Assembly (NCBI GenBank): GCA_944386695.1
Contig: CALXCB010000005.1
Location: 1 to 49,763 of the forward strand
From: an uncultured Clostridia bacterium
GTDB taxonomy: Bacteria; Bacillota; Clostridia; TANB77; CAG-508
DNA: 49,763 nucleotides
Reading direction: 5' to 3'
A model generated the notes under the pieces. It made no database searches. It saw nothing but the letters and a program-made list of their open reading frames with translations, and was not told the origin of the DNA. Position 1 is the stretch's first letter, and the number at the start of each line of letters is the position of its first letter. Below, piece after piece: positions 16,078 to 25,407 of the stretch. The translations under genes and the position numbers were made by a program.

Positions 16078-17787
16078 TTACATCTTATCTGGCATTTCCA
16101 TTCCAAGAAGCTTTGATGCTTGTCTTAAAACTTTATTTGTTACATATGTCAAGTAAACTCTTGCATCTTGCAATTCTTTTTCATTACATATAATTTTATT
16201 TTCATTATAAAATGCACTATATGCTTTTGATAAATCTATTAAATATCTTGCTAAAAAAGAAGGTTCACTTTTTTCTATTACTTGTCTTAATACATCTTCA
16301 AAATTATAAATTATATTAATAATATTTTGTGAATATTCATCATTTAAATTATCTAAAACTATATCAGTTAAATTTGGAATATATCCCGCTTTTTCTAGCA
16401 CACTTTTTGTTCTTACATAAGTATATTGAATATATGGTCCTGTTTCTCCTTGGAAATTTAGCATTGCATTTATATCAAATATTTCATCTTTCATTCTATT
16501 ACTAGATAAATTATTAAATATTACTGCCCCTATTCCAACTTTTTTAGCAACTTCATCTTTATTTTCAAGATTAGGATTTTTCTCAAAAATTATTTCTTTT
16601 GCTCTATTAATAGTATCATTTAATAAATCTTCAATTTTCACAAAATTTCCAGCTCTTGTTGACATTTTTCCTGATGGAAGTCTTACCATTCCATATGATA
16701 CATGCTCTAAACCTTTGGTATATTTTTCGTCTAAACCTAGCAATTTTGCAACTTCAAATATTTGTTTAAAATGTAAATTTTGCTCATATGATGTTACATA
16801 TATGCATTTATCAAAATCATATTCTCTTGCTCTATAAATGATTGCCGCTAAATCTCTTGTAGCATATATTGTTGAACCATTTGACTTACATATTATGCAT
16901 GGAGTATCAATTCCTACATCATCTAGTTTTATTATTTTTGCTCCTTCAGATTCTACTAATCTTCCAGTCTTTTCAAGTATCTCTATTACTTCATCTGTTT
17001 TATCTGCATAAAATGCTTCTCCATTCCAAGAATCAAATTTTGTTCCTAATAAATCATAAATTTTTTGAAATTCTTTTATACTTAATTCTCTAAACTTATT
17101 CCAAATTTTAACACAATATTCATCTTTTTCTTCTAATAGCTTAAAATTTTCTCTGCATTTATTTAAAACTTCTTCGTCTTGTTTGCATAATTCATTTATT
17201 CTTTTATAGATATCTGCTAATTTGTCTATAGGATCGTCTGTTAAATCATATTCATCTCCCCATCTTTTGTATCCTTCTATTAACTTTCCAAATTGAGTTC
17301 CATAATCTCCTAAATGGTTTACTCCTATTACATTATAACCTAAATACTTATAGACATTATATAAAGCTCCACCTATTACTGTTGTTTTTAAATGACCTAT
17401 ATGAAATGGTTTTGCTATATTAGGTGAAGAATAATCTATTACTATGTTTTTACCTTCTCCTAAATTTGATTTTCCATATTCTTCTTGTTCTGAAACTTTA
17501 CTTAAAACCTGTTCTGTCATTAAATTTCTATTTATAAAGAAATTTAAATATCCTCCAACAACTTCTATTTTATTAATAATTTTTTTATCAAATTCTAATT
17601 TATCTTTTATCTCTGTTGCTATAATCTGAGGCGCTTTTTTTAAACTTTTTGCTAGGAAAAAACATGGAAATGCATAGTCTCCATTATTTGTGTCTTTTGG
17701 TATTTCTATATATGATATTATTTTTTCTGATTCGATATTTGTTGCTTTTTCTATCTCTTTTGATATTAATTGTTTAAAATCTATCAT
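16078..17787 (-). CDS. argS: Arginyl-tRNA synthetase
   Basis: A class I synthetase that charges tRNA-Arg. The 569-aa product has the N-terminal Arg-specific domain, the HIGH signature in SPNIAKPFHIGHLKTT (about residue 120-135), CKSNGSTIYATRDLAAI, the KMSK-equivalent GKMSTRAGNF and a C-terminal anticodon-binding domain (SKAYSAFYNENKI). It is complete. It bears on the CGG question because it charges all Arg tRNAs, yet nothing unusual is visible in it and it has no in-frame CGG. Clustered with trpS and cysS, though palindromes between them suggest separate transcripts. Confidence 0.97.
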   Translation of the reverse strand: MIDFKQLISKEIEKATNIESEKIISYIEIPKDTNNGDYAFPCFFLAKSLKKAPQIIATEIKDKLEFDKKIINKIEVVGGYLNFFINRNLMTEQVLSKVSEQEEYGKSNLGEGKNIVIDYSSPNIAKPFHIGHLKTTVIGGALYNVYKYLGYNVIGVNHLGDYGTQFGKLIEGYKRWGDEYDLTDDPIDKLADIYKRINELCKQDEEVLNKCRENFKLLEEKDEYCVKIWNKFRELSIKEFQKIYDLLGTKFDSWNGEAFYADKTDEVIEILEKTGRLVESEGAKIIKLDDVGIDTPCIICKSNGSTIYATRDLAAIIYRAREYDFDKCIYVTSYEQNLHFKQIFEVAKLLGLDEKYTKGLEHVSYGMVRLPSGKMSTRAGNFVKIEDLLNDTINRAKEIIFEKNPNLENKDEVAKKVGIGAVIFNNLSSNRMKDEIFDINAMLNFQGETGPYIQYTYVRTKSVLEKAGYIPNLTDIVLDNLNDEYSQNIINIIYNFEDVLRQVIEKSEPSFLARYLIDLSKAYSAFYNENKIICNEKELQDARVYLTYVTNKVLRQASKLLGMEMPDKM

Positions 17788-17813
17788 TTCTACCTCCTAA
17801 ATTGTAATTGTGG

Positions 17814-17871
17814 AACCATTTGGACCGGTTCTTTTTGGTCCCGGAACCAAAAAGAACCGGTCCAAATGGTT
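17814..17871. repeat. REP-like palindrome, type B (long near-perfect copy)
   Basis: AACCATTTGGACCGGTTC... mirrors ...GAACCGGTCCAAATGGTT, giving a stem of about 26 bp with a 5-6 base centre, directly between trpS and argS. Confidence 0.8.
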
Positions 17872-17880
17872 AATGGTTCA

Positions 17881-18879
17881 TCAATAGCCCAACTTCATTG
17901 CTTTTTTTACTTTTTTCATTGTTTTTTCAGCTTCTTTTTTAGCTTTAGCTGTCCCCTCTTTTAAAATTTCATCTACTATTTCTGGATGCGCCTCTAAATA
18001 TTCTCTTTTTTCTCTCATAGGTCTCAAAAACTCTATTGTATTTTTAGCAAGTTGTTTTTTACAAGCAACACAACCTCTTTTGCCTGCTTTGCATTCTTCA
18101 CATATAGTCTTACATTCATCTTCTGAACTAAATAATTTATGATAATATGAAACCATACATATATCTGGATTTCCCGGATCATCTTTTTTTATTCTTGCAG
18201 GATCTGTTACAGCTCCCATAATTTTTTTAGTTATTTCTTCTGGAGAATCTGATATGTAAATTGCATTTCCTAATGATTTTCCCATTTTATCATTGCCATC
18301 TAAACCTTTTATTCTTTTATTTTCTGATAAATATATTTGTGGCTCTTTTAAAACTTCTCCATATATTGAATTAAATTTTCTTACTATTTCTCTACATTGT
18401 TCTATTAATGGTTCTTGGTCTTCTCCTGCTGGAACAATTTCTCCATCTAATACAGTTATATCTGCCGCTTGACTTACAGGATATCCCAAAAATCCATATG
18501 TTACACTTTCTCCAAATAATTCCTTTTTTTGTGCTATTTCTGTTTTAACTGTCGGATTTCTTTGTAACCTTGCAATTGTAACTAAATTTGAATAAAAAAC
18601 TGTAAGTTCTGCAGTTTCAGGTATCATTGATTGTATATATATTGTTGATTTTTTTGGATCTATACCACAAGATAAGTAGTCTATTACTAATTCTCTAACA
18701 TTTTTTCTTACTTTTTCTGGATTATTAAAATTATCTGTTAATGCTTGTACATCTGCAACTAGTATATATGTTTCATATTTATCTTGTAGTTTTACTCTAT
18801 TTACTAAAGAACCAAAATAATGACCTATATGAAGTCTTCCTGTTGGTCTGTCTCCTGTTACTATTCTTTTATTTTCCAT
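17881..18879 (-). CDS. trpS: Tryptophanyl-tRNA synthetase
   Basis: A class I synthetase for Trp. The 332-aa product shows GDRPTGRLHIGHYFGSL (HIGH at about residue 17-20), the Trp-pocket region GYPVSQAADI, GEDQEPLIEQCREI and the KMSKS-equivalent GNDKMGKSLGNAI. A Cys cluster CKTICEECKAGKRGCVACK near residue 255-275 could bind zinc and marks a subgroup of bacterial TrpRS. Fifteen bases separate it from cysS upstream, so both may share a transcript. No T-box is visible before it. Confidence 0.96.
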   Translation of the reverse strand: MENKRIVTGDRPTGRLHIGHYFGSLVNRVKLQDKYETYILVADVQALTDNFNNPEKVRKNVRELVIDYLSCGIDPKKSTIYIQSMIPETAELTVFYSNLVTIARLQRNPTVKTEIAQKKELFGESVTYGFLGYPVSQAADITVLDGEIVPAGEDQEPLIEQCREIVRKFNSIYGEVLKEPQIYLSENKRIKGLDGNDKMGKSLGNAIYISDSPEEITKKIMGAVTDPARIKKDDPGNPDICMVSYYHKLFSSEDECKTICEECKAGKRGCVACKKQLAKNTIEFLRPMREKREYLEAHPEIVDEILKEGTAKAKKEAEKTMKKVKKAMKLGY

Positions 18880-18893
18880 AATGTACCTCCTTT

Positions 18894-20282
18894 TTACTGT
18901 TTTACTATTTCATATCCTTCTTTACTATCTTTTATTATATATCCTTTTGATTTTATTTCATCTCTAATTTTATCAGATTCTTCCCAATTTTTATTTTCTC
19001 TTGCTTGTTTTCGTTTTTCAGCTAACTCTATAATTTCTGATGGAATTTCACTAACTTTTTGCTTAATTGGTTCATCTATTTTTAAAGCTAAAACTGTATC
19101 AAATTTTAATAACAGATCCGCTAATTTTTTTGATTTTTTTGGATTTTTGATAATTTCCCACACTACACTCATAGCAAGTGGCATATTTAAATCATCATTT
19201 ATTGCTTTATGAAAATCTTCTTCATATTTTGCAATTTCTTCATCTGAAATATCATCACTACCTAATAAGTGATTTTGATATCCTTGTTTTAATTTTTCAA
19301 GTGACTTTTGACTTGCAGGCATTGCATCCCAAGTAAAATTAAGTTTTGTTCTATAACCACTTGAATAAGTAAATAATCTATAAGCTAATGGATCATATCC
19401 TTTTGCTTCTATATCTTTTAATAGGTAAACATTTCCTAAGCTTTTTGACATCTTTCCGCCATCAATTAACAAATATTCTCCATGTATCCAGAATCTAGCA
19501 GGATTTTTCCCACATGCTCCTTTACTTTGAGCTATCTCATTTTCATGATGAGTTGGAATTAAATCTATTCCTCCTGTATGGATATCAAAAACTTCACCTA
19601 AATATTTTTGTCCCATTGCTGAACATTCTATATGCCATCCTGGATATGAAAGTCCCCATGGACTCTCCCATTTCATAATATGGTTTTCTGGTGCTTTTAT
19701 CCAAAGAGCAAAATCATACGGATTTCTTTTTTCTGTGTCAACATCAACTCTTGCCCCTGCTTTTTGCTCATCTAATTTTATTCCTGATAAAATTCCATAT
19801 TTATCTAATTTTGAAACATCAAAATAGACTGCTGTTGATGTAATATATGCATATCCATTATCTATTAATTTTTGAACATATTTTATCATATCTGATATAT
19901 GCTCTGTTGCTTTACATATAATTTCAGGTGTTTCAATATTTAGTTTTTCTAAATCTTGAAAGAAAAGATCTGTATAATAATTAGCTATTTCTGTAGGTGT
20001 TTTGTGCATTTCTCTTGATGATTTAACCATCTTGTCTTCCCCTTCATCTCCATCTGAAACAAGATGCCCTACATCTGTTATGTTCATTGCATGTTTTACT
20101 TTATATCCATTATATTTTAATACTCTTCTTATAATGTCATTCATGATATATGTTCTCATATTTCCTATTGTTGCATCTTTATATACTGTAGGACCACATG
20201 AATACATTCTTACTTCTCTTTCGTGTAATGGTTTAAAAATTTCCTTTTTTCTAGTTAACGTATTATAAAAATATAAATCCAT
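18894..20282 (-). CDS. cysS: Cysteinyl-tRNA synthetase
   Basis: CysRS charges tRNA-Cys. Starting at ATG 20282, which has AAGGAGAG just upstream, the product is 462 aa. The open frame continues upstream to 20327 but has no ribosome site there. Zinc-site and signature elements are YSCGPTVYKDATIGNMRTYI (HIGH equivalent TIGN), WGLSYPGWHIECSAMGQKYL, GIDLIPTHHENEIAQSKGA and GGKMSKSLGNVYLL. The C-terminal helical anticodon domain ends with the family's Gly-hairpin-like GYIIKDSKEGYEIV. Complete and typical. Confidence 0.96.
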   Translation of the reverse strand: MDLYFYNTLTRKKEIFKPLHEREVRMYSCGPTVYKDATIGNMRTYIMNDIIRRVLKYNGYKVKHAMNITDVGHLVSDGDEGEDKMVKSSREMHKTPTEIANYYTDLFFQDLEKLNIETPEIICKATEHISDMIKYVQKLIDNGYAYITSTAVYFDVSKLDKYGILSGIKLDEQKAGARVDVDTEKRNPYDFALWIKAPENHIMKWESPWGLSYPGWHIECSAMGQKYLGEVFDIHTGGIDLIPTHHENEIAQSKGACGKNPARFWIHGEYLLIDGGKMSKSLGNVYLLKDIEAKGYDPLAYRLFTYSSGYRTKLNFTWDAMPASQKSLEKLKQGYQNHLLGSDDISDEEIAKYEEDFHKAINDDLNMPLAMSVVWEIIKNPKKSKKLADLLLKFDTVLALKIDEPIKQKVSEIPSEIIELAEKRKQARENKNWEESDKIRDEIKSKGYIIKDSKEGYEIVKQ

Positions 20283-20300
20283 AAAACTCTCCTTTATTTC

Positions 20301-20380
20301 AATTGGGACCAGGTCCTTTTTATACATTTTTCATTGGGGTCGTTTCTTTTTGCAAAAGGAAACGACCCTTTTGAAAAATG
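20301..20380. repeat. Composite REP-like element (type B then type A)
   Basis: GGGACCAGGTCCTTTTTAT (type B half) is followed by TCATTGGGGTCGTTTC-centre-GAAACGACCC (type A). It fills the gap between cysS and the PBP gene. Confidence 0.75.
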
Positions 20381-20381
20381 T

Positions 20382-23078
20382 TTATTCACTTGAAGTCCCG
20401 TCTGACGGTTTTTCTCCAGAGCTTGTGTTGCCACTTCCTTCCGAACCTGACGAATCACTTCCTCCAGATGTGTTTTGATCAGATGTTGTATTATCTTTAG
20501 ATGAAGATTTTTCTTTTACTGTAATTGTTCTTTTTACTGTTGAAGTTTTCCCTTTAGAATTAGTTACTGAATATGTTATTGTATAAGTTCCTGCTTTTGA
20601 AGTATTAACCGTACCTGATATTGATATTTTGCTGGTCAAATCTCCATCTATATCATCTTTTGCTGTAGCTCCTTTTTCTGAATATGTATCTCCTACATTT
20701 ATAGTCATATTAGCACTTCCATTTAATGTAATTGTTGGTGCTGAACTTTCAGTTGATGTTGTTGATGAGCCTCTATTTTCAGCATTATGAACCGTACAAT
20801 AAGTTGTTGGTGCATGTGTTTTTGAACCAGATAATGTTTTCCATAAATCTAATCTTTCTTTTTCTACTGTATAAGAATAATATTTCTTTACAACATTAGG
20901 ACAATATTCGTTTGCAAGTAAACCTGTCTCTGAACATATTCTAGCTGAAGTTGCATTTGATGAACCAGAATGTGCATCACATTCGTCTGGTACCATACCT
21001 TCTACAAAAATTTCTTCATATGTATCTGAACACCTATCAGTTGCTTTTTTTCCAGATGTTTTACAAATTTTTTCTTTAACTATTCCTGAAGGCTCTTCAA
21101 ATGTTGAATCTTCTTTCCCTGAATGAATTTTTTTCATTGCAGCACTCCATATTCTTCCAGCCCAGTTAGTAGATCCTGTAACTTCTTCATTTGAATCAAA
21201 TCCGAACCAAGTTGTTGCTGTATAGTAATTTGTAAATCCACATAACCATTTATCATAATTACTATTTGTTGTTCCTGTTTTGGCAGCTACATCAATTCCT
21301 GATATTTTACAATATGTTGCTGTACCAGATTGAACAACTGATTTTAACAAATCTTTTATTATATATGCTGCTTGCTCTGATATTACTTCTTCGCTTTCTT
21401 GCTTTGCTTCTATTACGGTATTTCCTTGTGAGTCTGTAATTTTTGTATAGAATAATGGTGTTCTATATACTCCATTATTTTCTATTGTGGCATATGCTCC
21501 TGCCATTTCTAATGGACTGATACCTTTTGTAAATCCTCCTATTGATAATGCCGCTAAACCATCTTTTTCTTTATCTATTGTTGTAACTCCCATTTTTTCT
21601 AGGTATTCTGTTGATTTTTCTGGTGTTAATTCTGCTACTACTTTTGCAAATGGTATATTTTGTGAGGTTGTTACTGCACTTCTTATACTTATTAGTCCTT
21701 TAAATGAATTATAATCTTTTGGCTTCCAATTTCCTTCAAATTCCGTTGAACTATCGTCATAAATGGTTGCTGCATTTATAACCCCTTCATTTATTCCTGG
21801 TACTAATGATGTTAGTGGTTTTATTGAGGAACCTGTTTGTCTTGCACTTTGTGTTGCTCTATTTAATCCTCTTGATTCTGTTTTTTCTCCTAAACCACCT
21901 TCAACTCCTACTACATAACCTGTTTCATTATCAATTACAACCATTGCCGCTTGTGCTATTGCTCCTGATGCTGATTTTTTAGTATATGAAGCTTTATCTT
22001 TTACCATTACTTCATCTAATTGAGATTGAACAGTCGAATTTTGAGTTGAATATATTGTAAGTCCACTACTATATACATATGTAGATGCTAAACTTTCTGA
22101 TATTTGTTTTTCTTTAGCTATATCTTCTATTGCTTGTGCTATTGTAGCATCTGTATGATATGAATATACTGTTCCTGAAGCTGGCGCTTGTTCAAATGTT
22201 AACCCATTTTCAACTTTTTGGTATGCTTCATCATGTTGTGATTGATCTATCATTCCTAATTCAAGCATCTTGTTTAGTACTGTTTCTGTTCTGTTTTTAA
22301 TTTTTTCTGAATTATCTGTTTCTCCATAAGGATTATATGAGTTTGGAGAATGGTTAATTCCTGCTAAAAAAGCACATTCTGCTAAATCTAATTCTGAAGC
22401 TTTTTTGTTAAAGTAGTATTCTGATCCTACTTCAACACCATAGTTATTTCCTCCAACAAATATGATATTTAAATATAATTCTAGGATTTGATCTTTTGAT
22501 ATCATTCTTTCTATTTGGTATGCTTTTGCCCATTCTTTTATTTTTCTAATAACTCCTTCTTTTCCTGTTCTTTCATCATCTTGCGTTATATTTTTTACTA
22601 ACTGTTGAGTTATTGTACTTCCTCCAAATGATGAGTTTCCTCTATTTACTATGTATTGAGCAATCGCTGCTGCTGTTCTTTTAAAATCCACACCATTATG
22701 TGAATAAAAACGTTCGTCTTCTATTGCTACATATGCATTTTTTAAATTTTCTGGCATTTCATCAAGTCTTATAATTTTTCTGTTTTCGTCTCCACTTAAT
22801 TCTGCAATTTGATTTCCGTCACTATCTAATACTACTGAATTTGCTGTTCCTATTATTAACTCTTCTTTGGTTATTTCAAAATCTGAACCCCATGCTCCAT
22901 ATAACATTCCTACTACAACTCCAGTTCCTATTACTGCTGCTGCAACAATTATTAATAATATAATTTTTAATGCTAATGCTTGTTTTGGGTATTTTTCAGA
23001 AAATTTTATTTTATCTTTTTTATTGCTTTTTTTGTTACTTGAATGTTTACTTTTATTAGTTGATCTTTTATTACTCAT
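20382..23078 (-). CDS. Class A penicillin-binding protein (bifunctional glycosyltransferase/transpeptidase)
   Basis: This 898-aa protein polymerises and cross-links peptidoglycan at the outer membrane face. A Lys/Ser-rich cytoplasmic tail precedes a membrane helix (about residues 36-60). The GT51 domain has VAIEDERFYSHNGVD and SSFGGSTITQQLVKN. The transpeptidase has SIKPLT (SxxK, after RQTGS), SQN in TTSQNIPF and KTG in AAKTGTTNSN. The C-terminus adds an Ig-like module of the DUF5011 type (TINVGDTYSEKGATAKDDID) and a Ser/Gly/Thr-rich tail, extra to minimal PBP1A. Out-of-frame CGG is frequent here but none is in frame. Confidence 0.95.
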   Translation of the reverse strand: MSNKRSTNKSKHSSNKKSNKKDKIKFSEKYPKQALALKIILLIIVAAAVIGTGVVVGMLYGAWGSDFEITKEELIIGTANSVVLDSDGNQIAELSGDENRKIIRLDEMPENLKNAYVAIEDERFYSHNGVDFKRTAAAIAQYIVNRGNSSFGGSTITQQLVKNITQDDERTGKEGVIRKIKEWAKAYQIERMISKDQILELYLNIIFVGGNNYGVEVGSEYYFNKKASELDLAECAFLAGINHSPNSYNPYGETDNSEKIKNRTETVLNKMLELGMIDQSQHDEAYQKVENGLTFEQAPASGTVYSYHTDATIAQAIEDIAKEKQISESLASTYVYSSGLTIYSTQNSTVQSQLDEVMVKDKASYTKKSASGAIAQAAMVVIDNETGYVVGVEGGLGEKTESRGLNRATQSARQTGSSIKPLTSLVPGINEGVINAATIYDDSSTEFEGNWKPKDYNSFKGLISIRSAVTTSQNIPFAKVVAELTPEKSTEYLEKMGVTTIDKEKDGLAALSIGGFTKGISPLEMAGAYATIENNGVYRTPLFYTKITDSQGNTVIEAKQESEEVISEQAAYIIKDLLKSVVQSGTATYCKISGIDVAAKTGTTNSNYDKWLCGFTNYYTATTWFGFDSNEEVTGSTNWAGRIWSAAMKKIHSGKEDSTFEEPSGIVKEKICKTSGKKATDRCSDTYEEIFVEGMVPDECDAHSGSSNATSARICSETGLLANEYCPNVVKKYYSYTVEKERLDLWKTLSGSKTHAPTTYCTVHNAENRGSSTTSTESSAPTITLNGSANMTINVGDTYSEKGATAKDDIDGDLTSKISISGTVNTSKAGTYTITYSVTNSKGKTSTVKRTITVKEKSSSKDNTTSDQNTSGGSDSSGSEGSGNTSSGEKPSDGTSSE

Positions 23079-23166
23079 TTATCTTTGTTGATGCTAACAT
23101 ATATTGCTAACACCTTCTCCTTTCTTTAAATTATAAGCTAAACAACTTATAAAAAAATTTAGACTT

Positions 23167-23195
23167 ATTATATTATACTTTGTTTAAAATTGCAA
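23167..23195 (-). promoter_or_regulatory. Promoter of the class A PBP gene
   Basis: TTGCAA (23195-23190), 17-base spacer, TATAAT (23172-23167) on the minus strand. AGGAGAAGG precedes the gene. Confidence 0.7.
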
Positions 23196-23214
23196 GAACT
23201 TGATTAAATATGAC

Positions 23215-24235
23215 TTACAATTCATTCACATAAGTAATTTCAACGCCTGTATAGAAATGTTTGATTATTTCTTCAAAATTTTTTCCGTGCTTTAGCCATA
23301 CTGTCTGCCCCTGTTTGACTCATTCCGACACCATGACCATATCCTATTACAAAAAATTTAATTGAATTTTCTGTAATTTCAAAAGAAAAATTTGTTGATT
23401 TTAATCCAAGTAAGCTTCTAACCTCTGTTCCTGCAATTTCGATGTTTCCAAATTTCATTGTTTTTACTCTCCCACTTTCTGTGTAATCTATTATTTTAAT
23501 GCAATCTTGTTCATCAAAATTTATTGATATATCAGAATGTTTTTGCTTCAATTTTTCTATTAATTTTTCTTTTGATATTTCAACTTCTGAATTATATTGT
23601 GAATATTCATCTTCACCTGATGTTTCTACACTTTGCAGGTATGGATAATTTGTTCCTCCCCATACATTTGCAGCTGTTTCTGTAACTCCACCACTATTTG
23701 AATGGAAAAATGCATCAATTGGTTCCCCATTATATGTAATAATTTGTCCTTGTGTTGAATCAACTGCATTTACTATTTTCTCCCAATTTGCTTCTGCTTC
23801 ATTTGCATCCCATTTTGCTATTCTATCTTCTTTTGAGATCCATGCCTGACAACATGCAGAATCATCACATATTCCTGCTTCTCCATGCTTTCCGTTACTA
23901 TTTATTATTTGGTATAATGTATATGTTCTTGCTACAACTGCTTGTGCTTTTAATGCTTCTTTTTCAAAATTTGCTGGCATTTCACTTGATACCACTCCAT
24001 ATAAATATTCATCTAATGATAATTCTTCTACTTCTGATGTTTTTGTATGATATAGTTTTATTGTAGCATATTTTGAATATTCGTATTTTGGTGTTTCTTC
24101 TTCCTCTTGTACAGTATTTTCCGCCTCTTCTGTCTCTGCATAACTTACTGATAGGTCTTGTCTTTTTGTACATATTGATGGAAGTATAAAAATAACACAC
24201 ATGAATGTTAATATATAGATTATTACTTTTTTCAT
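23215..24235 (-). CDS. spoIID: SpoIID peptidoglycan hydrolase, C-terminus restored by a +1 frame break at CGG
   Basis: SpoIID is a lytic transglycosylase needed for engulfment during sporulation. An N-terminal membrane anchor (IYILTFMCVIFILPSI) is followed by the SpoIID domain: YGVVSSEMPANFEKEALKAQ, ARTYTLY, a Cys pair region CDDSACCQAW and GYGHGVGMSQTGADSMAKA. The zero frame then reads CGG Lys Lys Phe stop (320 aa). Skipping the C of CGG (23287-23285) gives GKNFEEIIKHFYTGVEITYV and a stop at 23215 (339 aa). GKxYEEIxxHYYxGV is the conserved SpoIID ending. Ordinary gene callers would miss this tail because the truncated frame looks complete. Confidence 0.9.
23285..23287 (-). other. Putative CGG +1 recoding site in spoIID
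   Basis: Sense context is AAA GCA CGG AAA. The restored Gly aligns with the conserved Gly of MAK-x-GK in SpoIID proteins. Confidence 0.75.
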
Positions 24236-24290
24236 TACTGTTTGTCTCCTTTTGCTAATGTATATTCTGTTTTTTGAATTTTATGCATGG

Positions 24291-24342
24291 GAACCATTTG
24301 GACCGGTTCTTTTTGGTGCCTTTGCCCCAAAAGAACCGGTCC
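24291..24342. repeat. REP-like palindrome, type B
   Basis: GAACCATTTGGACCGGTTCT is mirrored by AAAGAACCGGTCC across a short, partly degenerate centre, between the spoIID start and the dlt-like operon end. Confidence 0.7.
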
Positions 24343-24370
24343 TTGCTATTATTATATTTATTTGGCATAT

Positions 24371-25399
24371 TTAATTTTCTTTATCTTTTAAATACTTTTC
24401 CAAATCATTATTCCATTCAGAATAATTTGGATTTTCTCTATAATCTGTTAAATTATAGTTTTCTTGCAAATATTTTGCAATATATTTGCTAACTTTACTT
24501 GCACCATTTACATTTAGATGCCACCCACCATCTGGTGTATCCTTACTCCAATCAATTCCGATTTCATCTACACAATTTAATTCTAAAAATTCAACTTCTT
24601 TACTTTCTGCATAATCACTAATAGCTTTATGTCTAGGATATGTCCAAGAATGTGGTGATGGCATATCAATCAATATTAGTTCTGTACCTTTTTCTTGGCA
24701 CAACTCGACTATTTTATCTAAATACTTTTTAGATACTTCTTGAATTTGATCGGTTTTTTCTGTATACTCTAAATAATTTGTATTTCCTTCAAATGGTGTT
24801 ACTTGTTTAGATAATACATAACCTTTATACGTTGACTTATAATCTAAGAAAAGTCTTTGAAAATCTTTTTTTGTTAAAGAATTCCATCTTGTATGATATC
24901 TTATAATTGGAAATATGTAACTTAATTCACTATCATAATTTAGCATTTTATCATTTATGGCTTCTAATTTTGCCTTTCCAAATTTCATATTATCTAATAA
25001 TTTCCTTATATTATCTTCTTCTAGATAATCATTTGAAAAAGCTTCATTTACATCTAACATAATAATTTTAGGCTTTTGATATGCTAAAACTTCTTTTATT
25101 GCATAATATGATAGCCATATTTTTTGTTCTGGTGACCCATATGAATATGACGGAATTCCTGTTTCCTCCCATATTTCTAATGGTGATATTCCATTATAAA
25201 TATTGCTACTTCCCACAAATACAACATCTAACGAATTTTTTTCTTCTTCATAAATTCCTCTAGTTGAAAGTGTTGCTCCCTCATTTGTTACCCATTCAGG
25301 TAATAAGATTATATTTAAAATATATAATAATATTAAACCAATAATTATAAATAGTGCCACTGAAACTATTCGTATATATTTCATTTTTCTTCCTTTCAT
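24371..25399 (-). CDS. SGNH/DltD-like membrane-anchored acyltransfer protein
   Basis: The 342-aa protein has an N-terminal membrane anchor (VALFIIIGLILLYILNIILL). Its extracellular fold has an SGNH-type start DVVFVGSSNIYNGISPLEIW (Ser in GSSN) and a late DGGWHLNVNGASKVS with the His of the Asp-x-x-His pair. Such proteins work with MBOAT acyltransferases in cell-surface D-alanylation or acetylation. It is the last gene after dltA, dltC and dltB homologs, nine bases behind dltB, so a DltD-like role is likely. Sequence is divergent from classical DltD. Confidence 0.75.
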   Translation of the reverse strand: MKGRKMKYIRIVSVALFIIIGLILLYILNIILLPEWVTNEGATLSTRGIYEEEKNSLDVVFVGSSNIYNGISPLEIWEETGIPSYSYGSPEQKIWLSYYAIKEVLAYQKPKIIMLDVNEAFSNDYLEEDNIRKLLDNMKFGKAKLEAINDKMLNYDSELSYIFPIIRYHTRWNSLTKKDFQRLFLDYKSTYKGYVLSKQVTPFEGNTNYLEYTEKTDQIQEVSKKYLDKIVELCQEKGTELILIDMPSPHSWTYPRHKAISDYAESKEVEFLELNCVDEIGIDWSKDTPDGGWHLNVNGASKVSKYIAKYLQENYNLTDYRENPNYSEWNNDLEKYLKDKEN

Positions 25400-25407
25400 T
25401 TATGCCA

